Assembly (NCBI RefSeq): GCF_004634245.1
Contig: NZ_SJTF01000003.1
Coordinates: 186,001-250,000, forward strand
DNA length: 64,000 nt
Direction: 5' to 3'
Source: Flavobacterium foetidum
GTDB lineage: Bacteria; Bacteroidota; Bacteroidia; Flavobacteriales; Flavobacteriaceae
Shown here: piece after piece, positions 15,344 through 25,295 of the stretch
Layout of the letters: each line of letters begins with the position of its first letter
How positions within the stretch are numbered: the stretch's first letter is position 1
Program-made: the position numbers and the translations under genes
Notes under the pieces: model-generated
Told to the model about the DNA's origin: nothing
Seen by the model: only the letters and a program-made list of their open reading frames with translations
The model's database searches: none

Positions 15344-16537
15344 TTAAGAAAGAGCAGCCTTAACTTGGTCAGCAGCTTCTTGGAATTGAACTGCAGATAA
15401 GATTGGCATACCAGAGTTGTCAATTAATTCTTTTGCAATTTCAGCATTTGTTCCTTGCAAACGAACGATAATTGGCACATTGATAGCGTCTCCCATGTTT
15501 TTGTAAGCATCAACAACACCTTGAGCCACACGGTCACAACGAACGATACCTCCGAAGATATTAATTAAGATAGCTTTTACGTTTGGATCTTTCAAGATAA
15601 TTCTGAAAGCTGTTTCAACACGCTTAGCATCAGCAGTTCCTCCTACGTCAAGGAAGTTAGCAGGCTCAAAACCAGCGTATTTAATTAAGTCCATAGTTGC
15701 CATTGCAAGACCAGCTCCGTTTACCATACATCCTACAGTACCGTCAAGGTCAACATAGTTAAGACCAACTTCTTTAGCTTCAACTTCGATTGGATTCTCC
15801 TCACGGATATCTCTCATTTCAGCATATTTTGGTTGTCTGTATAAAGCGTTATCGTCGATGTTAACTTTAGCATCAACAGCTAAGATCTTGTTGTCAGAAG
15901 TTTTAAGAACTGGGTTGATTTCGAACATAGAAGCATCAGAACCAATGTAAGCATTGTAAAGTGCATCGATGAATTTCACCATTTCTTTGAAAGCGTTTCC
16001 AGAAAGACCTAAATTGAAAGCAATTCTTCTAGCTTGGAAACCTTGTAATCCTACAGAAGGATCGATTTCTTCAGTAAAGATTAAGTGTGGTGTGTGCTCA
16101 GCAACTTCTTCGATATCCATTCCACCTTCAGTAGAATACATAATCATGTTGCGTCCTGTACCTCTATTCAATAAAACAGAAACATAAAATTCAGAAGTTT
16201 CGCTTTCTCCAGGATAGTAAACATCTTCAGCTACTAATACTTTGTTAACTTTTTTTCCTTCAGGCGGAGTCTGAGGCGTAATTAACTGCATTCCGATGAT
16301 TTGTTCTGCTAACTCTTCTACTTGTTGTAAGTTTTTTGCCAGCTTAACTCCACCACCTTTTCCACGACCACCTGCGTGAATTTGTGCTTTAATTACATGC
16401 CATCCTGTTCCAGTCTCGGCAGTTAATTGTTTTGCAGCAGCCACAGCTTCAACTGCATTATTAGCCACGATTCCGCGTTGCACACGTACTCCGTAACTCG
16501 CTAAAATTTCTTTTCCTTGATATTCGTGTATGTTCAT
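15344..16537 (-). CDS. sucC: Succinate-CoA ligase [ADP-forming] subunit beta
   Basis: The nucleotide-binding subunit of the TCA-cycle enzyme that converts succinyl-CoA to succinate with ADP or GDP phosphorylation. From the ATG at 16537 it has 397 residues and begins MNIHEYQGKEILASYGV, the standard SucC start; the frame is open to 16597 but that part is unlike the family. The ATP-grasp features are the Gly-rich GGRGKGGGVK loop, the metal site in MFEINPVL and the NGAGLAMATMDLIK and NIFGGIVRCDRVA segments contacting the alpha subunit. sucD is not adjacent, which is usual in Flavobacteriia. A CAAAAGTA (TACTTTTG on the minus strand) at 16586-16593 may be its -7 box. Confidence 0.95.
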   Translation of the reverse strand: MNIHEYQGKEILASYGVRVQRGIVANNAVEAVAAAKQLTAETGTGWHVIKAQIHAGGRGKGGGVKLAKNLQQVEELAEQIIGMQLITPQTPPEGKKVNKVLVAEDVYYPGESETSEFYVSVLLNRGTGRNMIMYSTEGGMDIEEVAEHTPHLIFTEEIDPSVGLQGFQARRIAFNLGLSGNAFKEMVKFIDALYNAYIGSDASMFEINPVLKTSDNKILAVDAKVNIDDNALYRQPKYAEMRDIREENPIEVEAKEVGLNYVDLDGTVGCMVNGAGLAMATMDLIKYAGFEPANFLDVGGTADAKRVETAFRIILKDPNVKAILINIFGGIVRCDRVAQGVVDAYKNMGDAINVPIIVRLQGTNAEIAKELIDNSGMPILSAVQFQEAADQVKAALS

Positions 16538-16953
16538 AATATAGAATTTGTCTGGTTCTGAATTTATTTCAGAATAAAAGTGCGACAAAAGTAGCAAAAT
16601 TCAACTGAAAAGTAAAATCTTTTTTCAATTAAAAAAGACTAACAAAAGAGATTGCGATGCTGTTTTAAGCAAAAGAGAAAAAATGATTAAACAATTGTAT
16701 CTAAAATGTTAACACAACAATGCCAAAAAGTTTGATATTTAACAAAAACTTCAACGTTAACAATACCTCATTGACGATTTTTCCTAATATATTTTAAGTG
16801 GAATTGTATTTTTATCAATTCGCAATGCTTTAAACAACAATATTAATAATTAAGAACCCTTTTTCTAATATTACAACAAAAATGAAAGCAAAAGCATAAA
16901 TTCAATACATTATGTTTAACGAAATCTTTATTTTTGTAAAAAAAATATCAAGA
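16538..16953. other. Divergent intergenic region between sucC and gltB
   Basis: This 416-bp AT-rich region must hold both promoters. A candidate sucC -7 box (TACTTTTG on the minus strand) is at 16586-16593. For gltB the only weak candidate is TATTTTTA at 16807-16814. I see no hairpin, riboswitch-like fold or operator-like palindrome. The gltB frame is open from 16912, but the family start is at 16954. Confidence 0.4.
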
Positions 16954-19900
16954 ATGAAAGTTAAAGAACAAGGGCTTTATCTGCCTGAATTTGAACACGA
17001 CAATTGTGGTGCAGGATTTATTTGTAATTTGAATGGTATTAAGTCAAATGATATTATTCATAAAGCATTAGACATCTTAATTAAATTGGAACATCGTGGT
17101 GCCGTTAGTTCTGATGGAAGAACTGGAGATGGGGCTGGAATTTTATTCGACATTCCTCATGATTTCTTTAAGAAAGTTTGTGACTTTGAAATCCCAGAAG
17201 CGCGTGAGTATGCAGTAGGAATGGTTTTTTTACCAAAAAGCAAAAACCAGGTTTCTTTTTGTATTAATGCATTTGAGGCCACTATCAAAGACCAGAACTT
17301 AAAAGTTTTAGGTTGGAGAGATGTGCCAGTTGACGTTGAAAATTTAGGTGAAATCGCCGCAGAAAAAGAACCAACAATTAAACAAGTTTTCGTTTCTAAA
17401 AACGGACAGGATTTAACTGAAAACGAATTTAATGCAAAACTTTTTGCAGCTAGAAAAATTGCTGAACATGCCGTAAGAGGATCTAAAACTTCTGAAAGCC
17501 ACATGTTTTATTTTACTAGTTTATCGACAACTACTATTATATATAAAGGTCTATTGATGCCGGAAGACATCAGCCGTTATTATATAGATTTGAAAGATCC
17601 GGACTTGGTGACGCGTTTAGCGCTTGTACACCAGCGTTTCTCTACTAATACATTCCCATCTTGGGACTTAGCGCAACCATTTAGATACATGTGTCATAAT
17701 GGTGAAATCAACACACTTCGCGGAAACGTAAGCCGTATGCGTGCTCGCGAAGAGCTGATGCAGAGCGCTGTTTTTGGCGATGATATCAAAAAATTATTCC
17801 CAATTATCTTAGAAGGAAAATCAGATTCTGCTTCTATGGATATGGTAGTGGAGCTTTTATTAATGACGGGACGTTCGCTTCCAGAAGCAATGATGATGGT
17901 CGTTCCTGAAGCTTGGGAAAAACACCAGACAATGTCTCCTGAGAAAAGAGCTTTTTATGAGTACAACGCTTGCATCATGGAGCCTTGGGATGGTCCAGCT
18001 TCTATTCCGTTTACTGATGGTAACGTAATTGGAGCTTTACTAGACAGAAACGGGTTACGCCCTTCTCGTTATACCTTAACAAAAAGCGGCTTCGTAATTA
18101 TGTCATCTGAAATTGGTGTATTAGACATCGATCCAGAAGATGTAATCCAGCACGGACGTTTGGAGCCAGGAAAAATGTTCTTGGTTGATATGAACGAAGG
18201 CCGTATCATCGAAGACGAAGAAGTTAAGAAAGCGATCGTTACAAAACGTCCGTACCAACAATGGGTTGAGGAAAACTTGTTACCATTAGCTAGCGTTCCT
18301 TATACCAACAACCCTACTCCTGTTGAAAAATTAGATTTCTTAACAAGACAACGTTTGTTTGGCTACACTATTGAAGATCTAAAAACTATCATCAATCCAA
18401 TGGGTAGCGATGGAGCTGAAGCCATCAGTTCTATGGGTAACGATACACCTTTGGCGGTTCTTTCAGATCAGCCTCAATTGTTGTACAACTACTTCAAACA
18501 ATTATTTGCTCAGGTTACTAACCCGCCATTGGATGGTATTCGTGAAGAAATTATTACTGATATCAGTTTAGCGATTGGTGGCGATTTCAATATTTTCGAA
18601 ATTGAATCTAAACAATGTAAAAAATTAAAAATCCAAAATCCGGTTATCTCTAACGAGGATTTGGATAAAATCAGAAATATCGATCACGCAGATTTCAAAT
18701 CGGCTACTATTTCTACTTTATACAAAATAGAAAAAGGAGTTAACGGTTTAGAGCGTGCTCTTGAAAAATGTGTTCAGGCAACTTTCAAAGCGGTTAATGA
18801 AGGATGCAACATCATCATCTTATCGGATAGAGGTGTAAGCGAACAATTAGCGCCAATTCCTATGTTATTGGCTTGTTCTTACATTCACCACTCCTTAAAC
18901 ATTTTGCAAGTTCGTTCTAAATTTGGAATCATCATCGAATCTGCTGAACCACGCGAACCTCATCATTTTGCTTTATTGTTCGGATATGGCGCAAGCGCCA
19001 TCAACCCTTACATGGTAAACGAAATCATTCACGATCAGGTTGAAAAAGGTTTCATTACAAAAGTAAAAGCAGATTATGCAGTTGTAAACTACAACAAAGC
19101 AATTGCAAAAGGAATCGTGAAAATCATGAACAAAATTGGTATCTCTACTTTACATTCGTACAGAGCTGCTCAAATTTTCGAGATTTTAGGATTAAACAAA
19201 ACATTTACCTCTAAATACTTCCCTTACACTCCATCAAGAATTGAGGGTATTGGTTTAATGGAAGTTGAAAAAGAGGTTAAAAAACGTTTCCAAAAAGCTT
19301 TCCCTAATTCAAAAATTGCAAACTTGCTTTCTCTTGAAATTGGAGGTATTTACAGATGGAGACGTGGTGGTGAAAAACACATGTTTAACCCAACCACTAT
19401 TTCTAAATTACAGCAGGCAGTTCGTTTAAACAGCCCTGAAAGCTATAAAGAATATGCTAATGCTGTAAACGAGCAAAGCTCAAACTTAATGACTATTAGA
19501 GGTTTGTTTGAATTCAACAATTTGGACCCAATTTCTATTGACGAAGTAGAGCCTTGGACAGAAATTGTGAAAAAATTCAAAACCGGAGCAATGTCTTATG
19601 GTTCTATCAGCCAGGAAGCGCACGAGAACTTAGCGATTGCAATGAACAGAATTGGTGGAAAAAGTAACTCTGGAGAAGGTGGAGAAGATCCAAGACGTTT
19701 CCAGAAAGAAATTAACGGAGATTCTAGAAACTCTGCAATCAAACAAGTTGCTTCTGGACGTTTTGGAGTTTCGATCAACTATTTGACAAATGCCAAAGAA
19801 ATCCAAATCAAAATGGCTCAGGGAGCAAAACCTGGTGAAGGTGGACAGTTACCTGGAGAAAAAGTAGTGCCTTGGATTGCTGAAACGAGAAACTCTACAC

Positions 19901-21471
19901 CTTACGTAGGTTTGATTTCACCTCCGCCTCACCACGATATCTACTCTATTGAGGATTTATCTCAGTTGATCTACGATTTGAAAAATGCAAACCGTGAAGC
20001 TCGTATCAACGTGAAACTGGTTTCTGAAGTTGGAGTTGGAACTATCGCTGCCGGTGTTGCCAAAGCAAAAGCTGACGTTATCTTAATCTCTGGTTACGAT
20101 GGAGGAACGGGAGCTGCTCCATTAACATCTTTACAGCACACAGGTATTCCATGGGAACTTGGTTTAGCTGAAGCACAACAAACACTTATCTTGAACGACT
20201 TAAGAAGCCGTGTAGTTTTAGAATGTGACGGACAGTTAAAAACAGGCCGTGACGTAGCGATTGCTGCTTTATTAGGTGCAGAAGAATTCGGATTTGCAAC
20301 AGCTCCGCTTGTAGCTTCTGGATGTATCATGATGAGAGCTTGTCACCTGAATACTTGTCCAGTTGGTATTGCAACTCAGGATCCTGAATTGAGAAAAAAT
20401 TTCAAAGGAACTCCAGAGCACGTAATCAACTTCATGTATTTCATTGCTGAAGAGTTAAGAGAAATCATGGCTCAGTTAGGTTTCAGAACTTTAAAAGAAA
20501 TGGTAGGTCAGTCTCAAAAATTAAACGTAGACAAAGCTATCAAACATTATAAAGCAAATGGTTTAGATTTATCGACTATTTTATACAAACCGGAAAAAGC
20601 GAAAACGGTTCCAAATCATAATACGACAACTCAGGACCACGCTCTTGAAAATGTATTGGATTTTGACATCATCAAAGAAGCTATTCCATCTATTTATAGA
20701 AAAGAGAAAACGAGAGTTACCTTCAAAATCAAAAATACAGACCGTTCTGTAGGTGCGATTTTGAGTAACGAAATCTCAAAAATTTATGGCGCACAAGGAT
20801 TACCAGCTGACACTATTTTAGTTGATTTTGAAGGTTCTGCCGGACAAAGTTTTGGTGCATTTGCAACAAACGGATTGTCATTTAAAATTCACGGAAACTG
20901 TAATGATTACTTAGGAAAAGGTCTTTCTGGAGGAAAACTAATTGTAAAAGTACCTCCTACTGCGACTTTCAACCCTGAAGACAACATCATTATCGGAAAC
21001 GTTGCCCTTTACGGAGCTATTACCGGAGAGGCTTATATTAATGGTATCGCAGGAGAGCGTTTCTGTGTGAGAAACTCTGGAGCAACAGCAGTTGTAGAAG
21101 GAATTGGAGATCACGGATGCGAGTACATGACAGGTGGTACAGTAGTAGTTTTAGGAAAAACAGGAAGAAACTTCGCAGCGGGTATGAGTGGCGGTGTGGC
21201 TTATGTTTACGATCCGAACAAGAAATTCGATTCTACAGTTTGTAACATGGAAATGGTTGCATTTGATCCAATGGAAGAAGAAGATCTTACGAAACTAAGA
21301 AAACTGATCAAAAACCATTCATTGTACACCAGCAGTCCATTAGCTAAGAGAATTTTGGCAGACTGGGAAAATCAAACACAGCACTTCGTAAAAGTAATGC
21401 CAACTGATTACAAAAAAGCATTAAAACGAATTGCAGAAGAAAAACAAATAGAAGAATTAATAGCGGGATAA
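16954..21471 (+). CDS. gltB: Glutamate synthase large subunit
   Basis: The catalytic alpha subunit of GOGAT makes glutamate from 2-oxoglutarate and glutamine-derived ammonia. From the ATG at 16954 it has 1505 residues, the normal size. The Ntn glutaminase starts after a 17-residue propeptide: Cys18 in HDNCGAGF is the nucleophile. The central domain, the FMN-binding synthase domain (SGYDGGTGAAPLTS), the 3Fe-4S cysteine cluster (CIMMRACHLNTCPVGIATQ) and the C-terminal beta-helix (GNVALYGAITGEAY) follow in order. gltD lies 132 bp downstream on the same strand, so the two genes probably form one unit. The in-frame ATG at 16912 is rejected because it would lengthen the propeptide. Confidence 0.96.
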   Translation: MKVKEQGLYLPEFEHDNCGAGFICNLNGIKSNDIIHKALDILIKLEHRGAVSSDGRTGDGAGILFDIPHDFFKKVCDFEIPEAREYAVGMVFLPKSKNQVSFCINAFEATIKDQNLKVLGWRDVPVDVENLGEIAAEKEPTIKQVFVSKNGQDLTENEFNAKLFAARKIAEHAVRGSKTSESHMFYFTSLSTTTIIYKGLLMPEDISRYYIDLKDPDLVTRLALVHQRFSTNTFPSWDLAQPFRYMCHNGEINTLRGNVSRMRAREELMQSAVFGDDIKKLFPIILEGKSDSASMDMVVELLLMTGRSLPEAMMMVVPEAWEKHQTMSPEKRAFYEYNACIMEPWDGPASIPFTDGNVIGALLDRNGLRPSRYTLTKSGFVIMSSEIGVLDIDPEDVIQHGRLEPGKMFLVDMNEGRIIEDEEVKKAIVTKRPYQQWVEENLLPLASVPYTNNPTPVEKLDFLTRQRLFGYTIEDLKTIINPMGSDGAEAISSMGNDTPLAVLSDQPQLLYNYFKQLFAQVTNPPLDGIREEIITDISLAIGGDFNIFEIESKQCKKLKIQNPVISNEDLDKIRNIDHADFKSATISTLYKIEKGVNGLERALEKCVQATFKAVNEGCNIIILSDRGVSEQLAPIPMLLACSYIHHSLNILQVRSKFGIIIESAEPREPHHFALLFGYGASAINPYMVNEIIHDQVEKGFITKVKADYAVVNYNKAIAKGIVKIMNKIGISTLHSYRAAQIFEILGLNKTFTSKYFPYTPSRIEGIGLMEVEKEVKKRFQKAFPNSKIANLLSLEIGGIYRWRRGGEKHMFNPTTISKLQQAVRLNSPESYKEYANAVNEQSSNLMTIRGLFEFNNLDPISIDEVEPWTEIVKKFKTGAMSYGSISQEAHENLAIAMNRIGGKSNSGEGGEDPRRFQKEINGDSRNSAIKQVASGRFGVSINYLTNAKEIQIKMAQGAKPGEGGQLPGEKVVPWIAETRNSTPYVGLISPPPHHDIYSIEDLSQLIYDLKNANREARINVKLVSEVGVGTIAAGVAKAKADVILISGYDGGTGAAPLTSLQHTGIPWELGLAEAQQTLILNDLRSRVVLECDGQLKTGRDVAIAALLGAEEFGFATAPLVASGCIMMRACHLNTCPVGIATQDPELRKNFKGTPEHVINFMYFIAEELREIMAQLGFRTLKEMVGQSQKLNVDKAIKHYKANGLDLSTILYKPEKAKTVPNHNTTTQDHALENVLDFDIIKEAIPSIYRKEKTRVTFKIKNTDRSVGAILSNEISKIYGAQGLPADTILVDFEGSAGQSFGAFATNGLSFKIHGNCNDYLGKGLSGGKLIVKVPPTATFNPEDNIIIGNVALYGAITGEAYINGIAGERFCVRNSGATAVVEGIGDHGCEYMTGGTVVVLGKTGRNFAAGMSGGVAYVYDPNKKFDSTVCNMEMVAFDPMEEEDLTKLRKLIKNHSLYTSSPLAKRILADWENQTQHFVKVMPTDYKKALKRIAEEKQIEELIAG

Positions 21472-21603
21472 AAATCAATTTCAAAAAACAAAAATCAATT
21501 TCAATTACAATGGCAATATCAATGTCAATGAAAATGACTTCCTGAGCGAAGTCCAAGGATTGGAATTTGGAATTTAAAGAAATTGGAATTTAATTGAAAA
21601 GTC
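21472..21603. repeat. Low-complexity AAATCAATTTC region between gltB and gltD
   Basis: The 132-bp spacer is made of degenerate copies of CAATTTCAA, CAATATCAATG and GGAATTTGGAATTTAA. A near-identical vocabulary (AAATCAATTTCAATAACAAA) occurs at 52905-52930 and 53018-53043 upstream of the PLP-enzyme gene. The minus-strand frame across it is composed of repeats of Ile, Asp and Phe and is not a gene. Confidence 0.55.
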
Positions 21604-23058
21604 ATGGGTAAAATAGGCGGATTTAAAGAATATAACAGAGCCGACGAAAGTAATTTAGCAGTTGCAGAACGTGTTTCGAACTACAACGAATTTACTATTC
21701 CGGTACCAAAAGATAAATTAAGAGAACAAGGATCAAGATGTATGGACTGTGGAATTCCTTTTTGCCACAGTGGTTGTCCGTTAGGAAATTTAATTCCTGA
21801 CTTCAATGACATGGTGCATCAGGAAGAATGGCAGAGCGCGTTAGAGATTTTACAATCTACTAATAACTTCCCTGAATTTACAGGACGCTTATGCCCTGCT
21901 CCATGTGAGAAATCATGTGTATTAGGAATCATCAAAGATCCGGTTTCTATCGAAAACATCGAGAAAAGCATCGTAGAAAGAGGTTTCGCTGAAGGATGGA
22001 TTAAACCACAGCCACCAAAATCAAGAACTGGAAAAACAGTTGCCGTTATTGGTTCAGGACCTGCAGGTCTTGCAGCAGCTCAGCAATTAAACAGAGCAGG
22101 TCACACTGTAACTGTTTTTGAAAGAGACAACGCAATTGGAGGTTTATTACGTTACGGAATTCCAAATTTCAAATTAGAAAAAGGAATCATCGACCGTCGT
22201 GTAGCGATTCTGGAAGCAGAAGGAATCACTTTCAAAACCAATGTAAATGTTGGTGTTAATTTCAGCGTTGAAGAATTAAACCAATTCGATTCTATCGTAT
22301 TATGCGGAGGAGCAACTGAAAGAAGAAGCCTTCCAACCAAAGGAATCGAAAGCAAAGGAGTTGTTCAGGCAATGGATTTCTTAACACAACAAACTAAAGT
22401 TTTATACGGAGAATCAATTCCGGATCAGGTTAAAGCAACTGGAAAAGATGTTATCGTTATTGGTGGTGGAGATACTGGTTCTGACTGTATCGGTACTTCA
22501 AACAGACACGGAGCGAAATCGGTAACTAACTTTGAGATTTTGCCAAAACCTCCAGTTGGAAGAAGCGAGTCAACTCCATGGCCTTTCTGGCCGTTGCAGT
22601 TAAAAACATCTTCTTCTCACGAAGAAGGTTGCGACAGAAACTGGTTGATCAACACAAAAGAATTCATTTCTAACGATAAAGGCGAATTAACTGGATTAAA
22701 AACGGTTGAAGTAGCTTGGAAAATGACTCCAGGTCAGCGTCCTGAATTAATCGAAAAAGAAGGTTCTGAGAAAATTTGGCCTTGCGATTTAGCTTTATTG
22801 GCTCTTGGATTTACAGGTCCTGAGAAAACATTAAGCGAGCAATTAGGAATCGAAACTGACGCAAGAAGCAACTATAAAGCTCATAATTATCAGACAAATG
22901 TTCCTCATATCTTCACCGCTGGAGATATGCGTCGTGGACAATCATTAATCGTGTGGGCTATTTCAGAAGGTCGCGAAGCAGCAAGAGAGGTAGATTTGTT
23001 CCTTATGGGATCTACTAACCTGCCTACTAAAGGAAAAGGAGATTTACCAAGCCTTTAA
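21604..23058 (+). CDS. gltD: Glutamate synthase small subunit (NADPH, beta)
   Basis: This subunit passes electrons from NAD(P)H through FAD and 4Fe-4S clusters to GltB. The 484-residue product has N-terminal cluster cysteines at 46, 49, 54 and 58 ([13 protein letters not shown]) and at 97, 101 and 105 (CPAPCEKSC). The first dinucleotide site GSGPAG is at 150-155; a second, [10 protein letters not shown], lies in the NADPH domain. The C-terminal [14 protein letters not shown] completes the FAD site. It follows gltB on the same strand and ends at a clear terminator (23146-23183). Confidence 0.95.
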   Translation: MGKIGGFKEYNRADESNLAVAERVSNYNEFTIPVPKDKLREQGSRCMDCGIPFCHSGCPLGNLIPDFNDMVHQEEWQSALEILQSTNNFPEFTGRLCPAPCEKSCVLGIIKDPVSIENIEKSIVERGFAEGWIKPQPPKSRTGKTVAVIGSGPAGLAAAQQLNRAGHTVTVFERDNAIGGLLRYGIPNFKLEKGIIDRRVAILEAEGITFKTNVNVGVNFSVEELNQFDSIVLCGGATERRSLPTKGIESKGVVQAMDFLTQQTKVLYGESIPDQVKATGKDVIVIGGGDTGSDCIGTSNRHGAKSVTNFEILPKPPVGRSESTPWPFWPLQLKTSSSHEEGCDRNWLINTKEFISNDKGELTGLKTVEVAWKMTPGQRPELIEKEGSEKIWPCDLALLALGFTGPEKTLSEQLGIETDARSNYKAHNYQTNVPHIFTAGDMRRGQSLIVWAISEGREAAREVDLFLMGSTNLPTKGKGDLPSL

Positions 23059-23145
23059 TTGTAAGGTTCTAAGATACTAAGGTGCTAAGTTTTTTTCCTA
23101 GCACTTTATTAAATCTTTATTCCGATAAACAACATAACTACTAAC

Positions 23146-23183
23146 AAACCCTTGAATTTTATATTCAGGGGTTTTGTTTTTTT
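23146..23183 (+). terminator. Rho-independent terminator after gltD
   Basis: The stem AAACCCTTGAAT / ATTCAGGGGTTT has a five-base loop and is followed by GTTTTTTT, 87 bp downstream of the gltD stop. It lies inside the left arm of nested locus 3. Confidence 0.75.
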
Positions 23184-23306
23184 GCCACAGATTAAAAGGA
23201 TTATATTGATTTTTATTTGCCACAACCCGAGCGATAGCGAACTGGCGAAGCAATTGCACAAATTTTCGCGAATTTTTATTTTTTCTAAACGTTTTCTATT
23301 TCAAAC

Positions 23307-23391
23307 ATAGCCCGTGGTTTCAACCACGGGGACGCAATAATAGGATTGCGCCCAATCCGTAACGTTTCCCGTGGTTGAAACCACGGCTATG
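23307..23391 (+). repeat. A-type two-hairpin REP-like element, copy A3
   Basis: Full-length copy: CCCGTGGTTTCAACCACGGG, spacer GGACGCAATAATAGGATT and AACGTTTCCCGTGG, then the right hairpin CCCGTGGTTGAAACCACGG, which lacks the final G. It is the first unit of the tandem array. Confidence 0.75.
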
Positions 23392-23440
23392 TTATAGCAT
23401 TTTTGAGAAAAATAAAAATTAAAAAATCTGATTTTAAAAT

Positions 23441-23521
23441 ATTGCCAGTGGTTTCAACACGGACGCAATAATAGGATTACGCCTCATCTGTAACGCTCCC
23501 GTGGTTGAATCACGGGCTATA
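23441..23521 (+). repeat. A-type two-hairpin REP-like element, copy A4 (decayed)
   Basis: The left hairpin has lost bases (CCAGTGGTTTCAACACGG) and the right one has lost two (CCCGTGGTTGAATCACGGG). The spacer GACGCAATAATAGGATTACG is retained. It lies 134 bp from A3, and the joining DNA (TTTTGAGAAAAATAAAAATT) repeats before A5. Confidence 0.65.
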
Positions 23522-23570
23522 TTTTATGTGTTTTGAGAAAAATGAAAATTAAAAAATCTGATTTTCAAAT

Positions 23571-23655
23571 ATTGCCGTGGTTTCAAACACGGGGACGCAA
23601 TAAAAGGATTACGTTCAATCCGCAACGTTTCCCGTGGTTGAAACCACGGGCTATG
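23571..23655 (+). repeat. A-type two-hairpin REP-like element, copy A5
   Basis: The left hairpin is slightly decayed (GCCGTGGTTTCAAACACGGG). The spacer GGACGCAATAAAAGGATTAC and the intact right hairpin CCCGTGGTTGAAACCACGGG follow. It lies 130 bp after A4, the third unit of the array. Confidence 0.7.
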
Positions 23656-23959
23656 TTTTGAGCATTTTTGCGAAAAATAAAAAATTAAAAATTTGCGAAA
23701 ATTTGTGTAATTTGTGGTTAAAAATCTTAATCTTTAGAAGAAATTGGCATTAAACCCCATTTAGTCAATATAATCTGTGGCAAAAAATCTCAGCAGCATT
23801 TTAAAAATTCGTGTAATTTGTGAAATTCGTGGCAAAAAAACTTAGCATCTTAGTATCTTAGAACCTTAGCACCTTAAAAGAGTTACAAAATTTCAAATAC
23901 AACAACTTTTTGTTTAAAATAAAACAATTTGTTATATTTTGTTATTTTTCTGCATTTTA

Positions 23960-23990
23960 TTTGCTGGTAATCAAAAGTGTAATAACTTTG
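23960..23990 (+). promoter_or_regulatory. Consensus Bacteroidota promoter of lysA
   Basis: TTTG (23960-23963), a 19-bp spacer and TAACTTTG (23983-23990) match the TTTG/TAnnTTTG promoter exactly. It places the transcript start just before the ATG at 24009, which rules out the longer frame from 23910. Confidence 0.75.
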
Positions 23991-24008
23991 CCCAAAATAA
24001 GTTTAAAA

Positions 24009-25232
24009 ATGCAAGCAAAAGATTTACTGCAGTTAGCAGACCAATTCGGAAGTCCATTGTATGTTTACGATGCTGAAAAAATCCAATCACAGTACAACCG
24101 ATTAACCAAAGCTTTCTCTAAGGTGGAGAACTTGAGAGTTAATTACGCCATGAAGGCATTGTCAAACATTGCGATTCTACAGTTATTAAAGAACATGGGG
24201 TCTGGCTTAGACACTGTATCAATTCAGGAAGTTCAGTTAGGGCTTCACGCTGGCTATGAACCCGAAAGAATTTTCTTTACACCAAACGGCGTTTCTCTAG
24301 AAGAAATCGAAGAAGTAGCCGCAATGGGTGTACAAATCAATATCGACAATTTATCTATTTTAGAGCAATTCGGAACAAAACATCCTCATATTCCGGTATG
24401 TATTCGTATCAACCCACACGTAATGGCGGGCGGAAACGCTAATATTTCTGTTGGACACATCGATAGTAAATTCGGAATTTCTGTTCACCAGATTCCACAT
24501 ATTTTGCGAATCGTTGAAAACACAAAAATGAGCATTGTCGGAATTCATATGCACACAGGATCTGATATTTTAGATATCGAAGTATTCTTGTATGCTGCCG
24601 AAATCCTGTTCGACACAGCTAAACATTTCAAAGATTTACAATTCTTAGATTTCGGAAGCGGATTCAAAGTGCCTTACAAAAAAGACGATATCGAAACAGA
24701 CATCGAAGAATTAGGTAAAAAATTATCTAAAAGATTCAATGCTTTCTGTGCTGAATATGGTAGAGATTTGACATTGATTTTTGAACCAGGAAAATTCCTT
24801 GTATCTGAAGCAGGTCATTTCTTAGTAAAAGTAAACGTAGTAAAACAAACAACATCTACAGTTTTCGCCGGAATTGATAGTGGTTTCAACCACTTAATCC
24901 GTCCGATGTTTTACGGATCTTCACACCATATCGAAAACATCTCTAATCCAAAAGGAAAAGAGCGTTTTTACTCTGTTGTAGGATACATTTGTGAAACAGA
25001 TACTTTTGCAAACAACCGCAGAATTGCAGAAATCACAGAAGGTGACATTTTAGAGTTCAGAAACGCCGGAGCATACTGTTTCTCAATGTCATCCAACTAC
25101 AATTCAAGATACAAACCAGCTGAAGTTCTTTGGATGAACGGTAAGGGAATCTTAATTCGTCAAGCCGAAACATTTGAAGATTTACTTAAAAATCAAATTC
25201 CGTTGCCAGAAGAAGTTGCTGCTACGGTTTAA
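24009..25232 (+). CDS. lysA: Diaminopimelate decarboxylase
   Basis: This PLP enzyme carries out the last step of lysine synthesis, meso-diaminopimelate to lysine plus CO2. From the ATG at 24009 it has 407 residues. The PLP lysine is K49 in NYAMKAL. HTGSDI, the glycine-rich phosphate loop GSGFKVPYK, EPGKFLVSEAG and the catalytic Cys region GYICETDTFA are all present, and the C-terminal AGAYCFSMSSNYNSR is typical. The start is fixed by the promoter at 23960-23990; the extra 33 residues of the longer frame are hydrophobic and unlike the family. It is monocistronic with a strong terminator 28 bp downstream. Confidence 0.94.
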   Translation: MQAKDLLQLADQFGSPLYVYDAEKIQSQYNRLTKAFSKVENLRVNYAMKALSNIAILQLLKNMGSGLDTVSIQEVQLGLHAGYEPERIFFTPNGVSLEEIEEVAAMGVQINIDNLSILEQFGTKHPHIPVCIRINPHVMAGGNANISVGHIDSKFGISVHQIPHILRIVENTKMSIVGIHMHTGSDILDIEVFLYAAEILFDTAKHFKDLQFLDFGSGFKVPYKKDDIETDIEELGKKLSKRFNAFCAEYGRDLTLIFEPGKFLVSEAGHFLVKVNVVKQTTSTVFAGIDSGFNHLIRPMFYGSSHHIENISNPKGKERFYSVVGYICETDTFANNRRIAEITEGDILEFRNAGAYCFSMSSNYNSRYKPAEVLWMNGKGILIRQAETFEDLLKNQIPLPEEVAATV

Positions 25233-25260
25233 CAATAGAAAAAAAAGGAATATCACTCTA

Positions 25261-25295
25261 AATCCTGCTTCTTAATTGAGGCGGGATTTTTTTTT
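25261..25295 (+). terminator. Rho-independent terminator of lysA
   Basis: The stem AATCCTGC / GCGGGATT, with a 12-base loop, is followed by nine consecutive T. Confidence 0.85.

Larger units (their letters stand above)
23063..23876. repeat. Nested palindromic locus 3 with a triple A array
   Basis: The outer words GGTTCTAAGATACTAAGG and GTGCTAAG (23064-23087) are mirrored at the right end by CTTAGTATCTTAGAACC and TTAGCACC (23848-23874). Moving inwards, GCCACAGATTAAAAGGATTA (23184 on) faces ATAATCTGTGGC (23769 on), and TTGCACAAATTTTCGCGAA (23254 on) faces TTTGCGAAAATTTGTGTAA (23692 on). The core holds three A elements (23307-23655). It occupies almost the whole 950-bp gap between gltD and lysA. 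No ORF of interest is present. Confidence 0.75.

Noticed and set aside
16537..16597. Longer N-terminus of sucC
   Set aside because: The family starts at MNIHEYQ, and a possible -7 box at 16586-16593 lies within the extension.
17157..17504. Minus-strand 115-codon frame inside gltB, and similar frames inside uvrB, gltD, comM-like and amidohydrolase genes
   Set aside because: They are shadows of strongly supported genes on the other strand.
21344..21556. Minus-strand reading frame at the end of gltB
   Set aside because: It is antisense to gltB and to the low-complexity AAATCAATTTC spacer, giving a repetitive Ile/Asp/Phe product.
23307..23655. Possible CRISPR array (three repeats with regular spacing)
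   Set aside because: Units are about 85-bp palindromes with 45-bp joining DNA that is itself repeated. There are only three, no unique spacers and no cas genes.
23910..24008. Longer N-terminus of lysA
   Set aside because: A consensus promoter lies within the extension, so it would not be transcribed in full.
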